33,608 nucleotides of DNA. It comes from Bacteroidota bacterium (lineage in GTDB: Bacteria; Bacteroidota; Bacteroidia; Sphingobacteriales; Sphingobacteriaceae). How positions within the stretch are numbered: position 1 is the first letter of the stretch; the number at the start of each line of letters is the position of its first letter. Positions 28,479 through 33,608 of this stretch are shown here, in pieces. The notes below the pieces were generated by a model. That model was given only the letters and a program-made list of their open reading frames with translations. It was not told where the DNA came from and did no database searches. The position numbers and the translations under genes were made by a program. The DNA is taken from positions 1 through 33,608 of the forward strand of contig JARKUW010000119.1 in the NCBI GenBank assembly GCA_029851965.1, read 5' to 3'.

Positions 28479-28970
28479 ATGGCTAAACAATTAATGCTTG
28501 TGAGACACGGAAAAGCCACGCATGGTTTCTCCGAAAAGTCCGACTTTGACCGAAAACTTACAGAATCTGGTCGTCAGGATGCCATTGAGATGGCTTTAAA
28601 GGTTAAGGATAGCCAATTCTTTCCGGAGCTAATAATCAGCAGCCCGGCAGCGAGGGCACTCGAAACGGCTATCCGGTTTGCCAATGTATGGAAATCGCCG
28701 GTTGAAGCGATCAGTAGGGACATTTCAATCTATGAAGCCGATACAAAAAGCCTACTTGATGTAATCGTGAACATAGATGATAATTATGAAAAGGTTGCAT
28801 TATTTGGCCATAACCCTGGGATTACAGATCTTGCCAGCTATTTAGCCGGTGCAAACAGTCCGGATATGCCGACTGCTGCAGTCGTATGGATCGAATTCGC
28901 CGTAGAAGAATGGAAATATATCAGCCAGGATACTGGAACGATACTGCTATTTGACTACCCACAAAGCTGA
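28479..28970 (+). CDS. SixA-like histidine phosphatase family protein
   Basis: QLMLVRHGKATHGFSEKSDFDRKLTESGRQDAIEMA (RHG motif); LIISSPAARALETA; VALFGHNPGITDLASYL. Confidence 0.9.
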   Translation: MAKQLMLVRHGKATHGFSEKSDFDRKLTESGRQDAIEMALKVKDSQFFPELIISSPAARALETAIRFANVWKSPVEAISRDISIYEADTKSLLDVIVNIDDNYEKVALFGHNPGITDLASYLAGANSPDMPTAAVVWIEFAVEEWKYISQDTGTILLFDYPQS

Positions 28971-28995
28971 GGGCAGGTCTACAATACACCTGCCC
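28971..28995. terminator. Hairpin between convergent sixA-like and amn genes
   Basis: GGGCAGGT (28971-28978) pairs with ACCTGCCC (28988-28995); no strong T-tract. Confidence 0.4.
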
Positions 28996-29021
28996 CATGA
29001 CAACATCTTCATTATCCGTAG

Positions 29022-29885
29022 TTAAAACTTCAAATGCTTTACCGTCAACCCGTTATTACTTAACTGCTTAAGGGAATCTATTCCGATCTTCAAATGTGTT
29101 TCCACGTATGTGTTGGTCACATTGCTGTCGCTTTCAGCAGTTTTTACTCCTTCCGGAATCATTGGCTGATCAGATACCAGGAGTAAGGCACCTGTAGGTA
29201 TCTTGTTTGCGAAACCCGTGGTGAAAATCGTTGCCGTCTCCATATCTACCGCCATTGCCCGCAAGGTCTTCAAATACTTCTTAAACTGTTTGTCATGTTC
29301 CCATACCCTGCGGTTGGTCGTGTAACAGGTCCCGGTCCAGTAGTCGCGGGAGTGGTCCCTGATCGTTGTAGAAATGGCTTTTTGCAAGGCAAAGGACGGC
29401 AATGCAGGAACCTCTGGTGGCAGGTAGTCGTTTGAGGTACCTTCTCCACGTATTGCTGCGATCGGCAAGATTAAATCTCCAAGCTGGTTTTTCTTTTTCA
29501 ACCCACCGCACTTTCCTAAAAATAGAACAGCTTTCGGCGCGATAGCTGTCAGTAAATCCATCATCGTCGCTGCCAGCGGACTTCCCATTCCAAAGTTAAT
29601 GATCGTTATTCCATTTGCAGTTACGCTTTGCATTGGTTTTTCAAGCCCCATAATCGGTGCATTATCATTCCACTCCGAAAACATTTGTAAGTACTTGCTG
29701 AAATTAGTGAGCAGGATATACTTGCTGAAATCCTCAAGTGGACGGCCCGTATACCGGGGAAGCCAGTTTCTTACAATCTCTTCCTTAGACTTCATTCCCG
29801 ATTTTACGGGAGATTCTACTTCTTTAGGCTTTTTAACTTTCGCTTTCTCTTCACTGTTCTTATTTACCTCTATTTCTTCATTCAT
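29022..29885 (-). CDS. amn: AMP nucleosidase
   Basis: VTANGITIINFGMGSPLAATMMDLLTAIAPKAVLFLGKCGGLKKKNQLGDLILPIAAIRGEGTSNDYLPPEVPALPSF; AVDMETATIFTTGF. Confidence 0.9.
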   Translation of the reverse strand: MNEEIEVNKNSEEKAKVKKPKEVESPVKSGMKSKEEIVRNWLPRYTGRPLEDFSKYILLTNFSKYLQMFSEWNDNAPIMGLEKPMQSVTANGITIINFGMGSPLAATMMDLLTAIAPKAVLFLGKCGGLKKKNQLGDLILPIAAIRGEGTSNDYLPPEVPALPSFALQKAISTTIRDHSRDYWTGTCYTTNRRVWEHDKQFKKYLKTLRAMAVDMETATIFTTGFANKIPTGALLLVSDQPMIPEGVKTAESDSNVTNTYVETHLKIGIDSLKQLSNNGLTVKHLKF

Positions 29886-30002
29886 ATATTTCTCCTTTTC
29901 AATTTTAGCTTAAGCCATTCAAGATTCCTGATGCTACCCGTTCGGAAGCATTGTTGCAAATCCGTACTAGGTCCATAGTAAATCGGTGGCTAAAGTCAAT
30001 GT

Positions 30003-30034
30003 AAAAAAAAATCCCCGGTCAATTAACCGGGGAT
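30003..30034 (-). terminator. Rho-independent terminator downstream of clpX
   Basis: ATCCCCGGT/ACCGGGGAT stem (30011-30019 / 30026-30034) followed on the minus strand by a run of eight T. Confidence 0.85.
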
Positions 30035-30039
30035 CTAAT

Positions 30040-31281
30040 TTAAGCTGCTTTTAGTTTCTTAAAATCAGCCTTCTCAAATTTCTCCACCGCATAATCAAGC
30101 GATATGTTGAGCTCCTTCACCGTCTGATCGGACGGGATGTCAAACATGGCATCCAGCATAATAGCCTCACAAATCGATCGAAGCCCTCTGGCCCCAAGTT
30201 TATATTCCATCGCTTTGTCCACGATGAAATCTAAAACATCATCTTCGAAAATTAGTTTTACACCTTCGTATTCAAATAACTTGACATACTGACGCAATAG
30301 CGAATTCTTTGGCTCCGTCAGGATATTACGAAGTGCCTGTTTATCCAGCGGGTTCAAGTGGGTTAACACTGGTACACGACCAATCAGCTCAGGAATCAAG
30401 CCAAACGATTTCAAATCCTGAGGGGTTATATACTTGTAAAGATTCTCCAGATCAAGTTCTGAGTCATCTTTCTTCACTTTATAACCCACCGCCTGCGTCC
30501 TCAAACGATTGGCAATCTTGCGTTCAATACCATCAAAAGCACCACCACATATAAACAGTATGTTATTTGTATTCACCGGGATCATTTTTTGATCCGGGTG
30601 TTTACGTCCGCCCTGTGGTGGAACATTGACAACTGTACCTTCAAGTATTTTCAACAACGCCTGTTGGACACCTTCACCAGAGACATCTCTGGTAATAGAT
30701 GGGTTGTCACTTTTACGTGCAACTTTATCTACCTCATCAATGTATACAATCCCCCGTTCTGCGGAAGCAACATCATAGTCAGCAGCCTGCAACAACCTGG
30801 TGAGTATACTTTCCACATCTTCCCCCACATAGCCTGCTTCTGTCAACACCGTAGCATCACAAATACAGAAAGGCACATGTAAGATCTTGGCAATCGTTTT
30901 CGCCAGTAAGGTTTTTCCGGTGCCAGTTTCACCAACAAGCATGATGTTCGATTTCTCAATCTCCACCTCATCATCCTTGTTGATTTTTTGACTCAAACGC
31001 TTGTAGTGGTTATAAACTGCTACAGAAAGCACCTTTTTAGCATCATCCTGACCGATTACGTACTGATCAATGTGTTGTTTTATTTCCAAAGGCTTTAACA
31101 ATTTCAATGAAGCCTCAACGTTCTTAGTTTTCGAATTTCCAAATTCCTGCAATACCAGCTGATTCGCCTGCACAACACATTTGTCGCAAATGTATGCATC
31201 CAGCCCTTCAATAAGCATAAGTGTATCCTGCTTACTTGAGCCACAAAAAGAGCAACGAGATTCTTTAATTTGTTTAGCCAT
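30040..31281 (-). CDS. clpX: ATP-dependent Clp protease ATP-binding subunit ClpX
   Basis: Zinc-binding [10 protein letters not shown]...[60 protein letters not shown]. Confidence 0.97.
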   Translation of the reverse strand: MAKQIKESRCSFCGSSKQDTLMLIEGLDAYICDKCVVQANQLVLQEFGNSKTKNVEASLKLLKPLEIKQHIDQYVIGQDDAKKVLSVAVYNHYKRLSQKINKDDEVEIEKSNIMLVGETGTGKTLLAKTIAKILHVPFCICDATVLTEAGYVGEDVESILTRLLQAADYDVASAERGIVYIDEVDKVARKSDNPSITRDVSGEGVQQALLKILEGTVVNVPPQGGRKHPDQKMIPVNTNNILFICGGAFDGIERKIANRLRTQAVGYKVKKDDSELDLENLYKYITPQDLKSFGLIPELIGRVPVLTHLNPLDKQALRNILTEPKNSLLRQYVKLFEYEGVKLIFEDDVLDFIVDKAMEYKLGARGLRSICEAIMLDAMFDIPSDQTVKELNISLDYAVEKFEKADFKKLKAA

Positions 31282-31287
31282 TATATA

Positions 31288-31977
31288 TTATTTACTGTTT
31301 GCGCTTAATACCTCATCAATCATTCCAAAACTTTTCGCCTCATCAGCTTTCATCCAGTAATCACGATCAGAAGCTTTTTCTACCCATTCGTATGTCTGAC
31401 CGGAATGATTGGAGATAATGTCATAAAGTTCCTTTTTCAACTTCAACATCTCCCTCAGGTTAATCTCCATATCAGAAGCCACCCCTTGTGCACCACCCGA
31501 TGGCTGGTGTATCATCACCCTCGAATGCGGCAGCGCTGCACGCTTTCCTTTTGCACCTGCAACCAGCAACACGGCACCCATAGAAGCCGCCATACCGGTA
31601 CAAATCGTAGCCACATCCGGCGAGATGTACTGCATGGTGTCATAGATACCAAGTCCTGCATAAACCGATCCTCCAGGTGAATTGATGTAAATCTGGATAT
31701 CTCTATTGTTATCTGTCGATTGTAAAAACAAGAGCTGTGCCTGAATGATGTTAGCGTTTACGTCATGGATCGCATCTCCCAAAAAGATAATCCGGTCCAT
31801 CATCAAACGGGAAAAAACATCCATTTGCGCAACATTTAACTGACGCTCTTCAATAATGTAAGGTGTCATGCTTTTCGGCGAACTATTGGTTTGCCCAATA
31901 TAGCGATCTACATTTAACCCGTTGATACGATGATGCTTAACAGCATATTTTCTAAATTCGTCTTTATCTATATTCAT
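31288..31977 (-). CDS. clpP: ATP-dependent Clp protease proteolytic subunit ClpP
   Basis: ERQLNVAQMDVFSRLMMDRIIFLGDAI; INSPGGSVYAGLGIYDTMQ; ATICTGMAASMGAVLL; HSRVMIHQPSGGAQG. Confidence 0.97.
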   Translation of the reverse strand: MNIDKDEFRKYAVKHHRINGLNVDRYIGQTNSSPKSMTPYIIEERQLNVAQMDVFSRLMMDRIIFLGDAIHDVNANIIQAQLLFLQSTDNNRDIQIYINSPGGSVYAGLGIYDTMQYISPDVATICTGMAASMGAVLLVAGAKGKRAALPHSRVMIHQPSGGAQGVASDMEINLREMLKLKKELYDIISNHSGQTYEWVEKASDRDYWMKADEAKSFGMIDEVLSANSK

Positions 31978-32067
31978 CTGTATATTATTTCTTTTTTATA
32001 AACCAATAGTAATGATACTAAATTGATAATTTATTGTGATAATGTAAAATTTGAAGGTACCTATATG

Positions 32068-32098
32068 AATAAGGCGGCCTTCAGAAGGCCGCCTTATT
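32068..32098. terminator. Strong GC-rich hairpin between tig and clpP
   Basis: AATAAGGCGGCCTT - CAG - AAGGCCGCCTTATT: perfect 14-bp stem, 3-nt loop. Confidence 0.75.
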
Positions 32099-32131
32099 GT
32101 TAAAATCAGTAAAAGTTGTCGTAGAAAACGA

Positions 32132-33478
32132 TTACACCATTTCTATAAACTTGTTATAAGGTACTTCTTCTTGATTCAGTGTTGCTACAGACTTAATGTG
32201 GTTAAACACTTTCAGTGCTTTCACCTCTTCGAAAATCCGGTTTGCGTTATCCTTTTCTTTCAAAAAGGTTGCGGTATATTGTCCCAGCTGATCTTCAGGC
32301 ATTGGGCTTGGGCTGTACATTCTGAACTGTGCATCCAGACGTTCTTTTGCAGTCGCAAATACGTCTTCATATTTAATCTCGATGCTGTTGTCCTTAATGA
32401 TTTTATTCTCTATCAAAGTCCATTTAAGGTTCTTCGCAAAGTCATCATACCCTTCAGCCAACTCCTCGTCTGTTAATTTTTCATTGGTAGCTTTAAGCCA
32501 CTTACGTAAAAACTCATCAGGTAGCTCGATGTTTACACTTTCGATTAATTTGGTATAGATGTCATTCTGCAGTTTGCGGTCCGCATCTTGTTTAAACATA
32601 CCTTCTATCTCTTCCGTGATTTTAGCTGTAAATCCAGCCTCATCTGTCACTACCCCTTCACCAAATATTTTATCAAAGAACTCCTGATTCAAATCAGCTT
32701 CTTCCAAACGGTTTACGTTCTTAATGGTTGCTTTAAAGGCTGACTGAAGATCTTTTGCTTCTTCATCTGTGATGTTCAACAGCTTGGAGATGATCGTTTC
32801 ATTGTTACCAAACGCTTTTTGCAAATCCAACTGTAACTCATCATCCTTCTTAAGGCCGATCAACGATTGTTTAATTGCATCATCAACAACCTGATCTAAA
32901 CGGATAGAACCTGTTTGCTGAATACCGCCTTCAAAAATTGAACCATCCGGAGAAAGTTGGGTTAATTCTGCATATAGCACATCTTCCTCTGCCGAAACTT
33001 CCGGGTTTGTCATTTTGCCATAACTCTTACGAATATTTTTGATGCGGGATGCCAAAGTTTCTTCGTCGGCTTTCACAACATATTCTGTAAACGTATTTTC
33101 AGAACCGATATTTAACTCAATCGCCGGAGCTAAACCCAGTTCATACTCAAATTCAAACTCATCCGTGTTGTCCCACTTGAATTCTTTCGAATCATCCATT
33201 ACCGGCAAAGGCTGGCCAAGTATGTCAACTTTGTTTTCTGTTAAATAAGTATTCAGTGTCTCACTTAGCAGGGTATTTATTTGTTCGACCAAAATGCTTC
33301 TGCCATACATTTTCTTGATATGTGCTGCAGGAACCATTCCTTTACGGAATCCTGGAAGGTTGGCTTTTTTTGCTTGTTCTTTTATTGATTTATCAACCTT
33401 TTCAGTATAGTCCTCAGGTGCAATCTGTATTTTAACAATTGCATTTAAGTCATTTATTTTTTCCTGTGTAATGTTCAT
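32132..33478 (-). CDS. tig: Trigger factor
   Basis: MNITQEKINDLNAIVKIQIAPEDYTEKVDKSIKEQAKKANLPGFRKGMVPAAHIKKMYGRSILVEQI: trigger-factor ribosome-binding signature. Confidence 0.93.
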   Translation of the reverse strand: MNITQEKINDLNAIVKIQIAPEDYTEKVDKSIKEQAKKANLPGFRKGMVPAAHIKKMYGRSILVEQINTLLSETLNTYLTENKVDILGQPLPVMDDSKEFKWDNTDEFEFEYELGLAPAIELNIGSENTFTEYVVKADEETLASRIKNIRKSYGKMTNPEVSAEEDVLYAELTQLSPDGSIFEGGIQQTGSIRLDQVVDDAIKQSLIGLKKDDELQLDLQKAFGNNETIISKLLNITDEEAKDLQSAFKATIKNVNRLEEADLNQEFFDKIFGEGVVTDEAGFTAKITEEIEGMFKQDADRKLQNDIYTKLIESVNIELPDEFLRKWLKATNEKLTDEELAEGYDDFAKNLKWTLIENKIIKDNSIEIKYEDVFATAKERLDAQFRMYSPSPMPEDQLGQYTATFLKEKDNANRIFEEVKALKVFNHIKSVATLNQEEVPYNKFIEMV

Positions 33479-33512
33479 TTTTTCTGAATCAATATTTACA
33501 ATTTCTTAAATA

Positions 33513-33548
33513 AAAAAATTCCCCCGAAATACAACGGAGGAATTTTTT
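33513..33548 (-). terminator. Rho-independent terminator downstream of tRNA-Leu
   Basis: Minus strand AAAAAATTCCTCCG-loop-CGGGGGAATTTTTT, with one G-U pair and a terminal T-run. Confidence 0.8.
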
Positions 33549-33550
33549 AG

Positions 33551-33608
33551 TGCGGATGAAGGGACTCGAACCCCCACGCCGTGAAGCGCCAGATCCTAAG
33601 TCTGGTGC
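33551..33608 (-). tRNA. tRNA-Leu(UAG), partial (5' part beyond the window)
   Basis: Reverse complement GCACCAGACTTAGGATCTGGCGCTTCACGGCGTGGGGGTTCGAACCCCTTCATCCGCA: anticodon stem CCAGA/TCTGG with loop CTTAGGA (anticodon TAG), long variable arm, T-arm GTTCGAA. Confidence 0.92.

Noticed and set aside
1-33608. CRISPR arrays, prophage, transposases/IS elements, toxin-antitoxin or restriction systems
   Set aside because: No regularly spaced repeats, transposase/integrase motifs or defence-nuclease motifs were seen in the ORFs or intergenic regions.

Overview
This 33.6 kb window looks like a Bacteroidota chromosome, probably Sphingobacteriaceae/Pedobacter-like. That is judged from family composition, the long Rho N-terminal insertion and AT-rich promoters; no database search was run. 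Most of it is housekeeping: LiaF-like/LytS-like envelope genes, mscL, rpoN, ompA-like, an MBL hydrolase, lolA-like, ftsK, a PspC-like gene, a DUF2851 gene, pyrF, rho, pssA, purS, an Hpt protein, folK, sppA, polX, a heptose/LPS cluster (rfaE1-gmhA-rfaE2-GT9-sixA-like), amn, clpX, clpP, tig, and a partial tRNA-Leu(UAG) at the right edge. The most unusual region is about 3.5-9.6 kb. It holds a tightly packed five-gene + strand run: an Rv1355c-like E1/ThiF adenylyltransferase, a GNAT/acyl-homoserine-lactone-synthase-like acyltransferase, a 7TMR-DISM-type membrane histidine kinase, a REC-HisKA-HATPase hybrid, and a single-domain receiver. A stand-alone receiver paralogous to the hybrid's REC domain lies divergently upstream. 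I propose this as a candidate undescribed 'make-a-small-molecule-and-sense-it' or modification-coupled signalling system. A second unexplained structure is a G-rich inverted plus tandem repeat in the 10.24-10.65 kb intergenic region.
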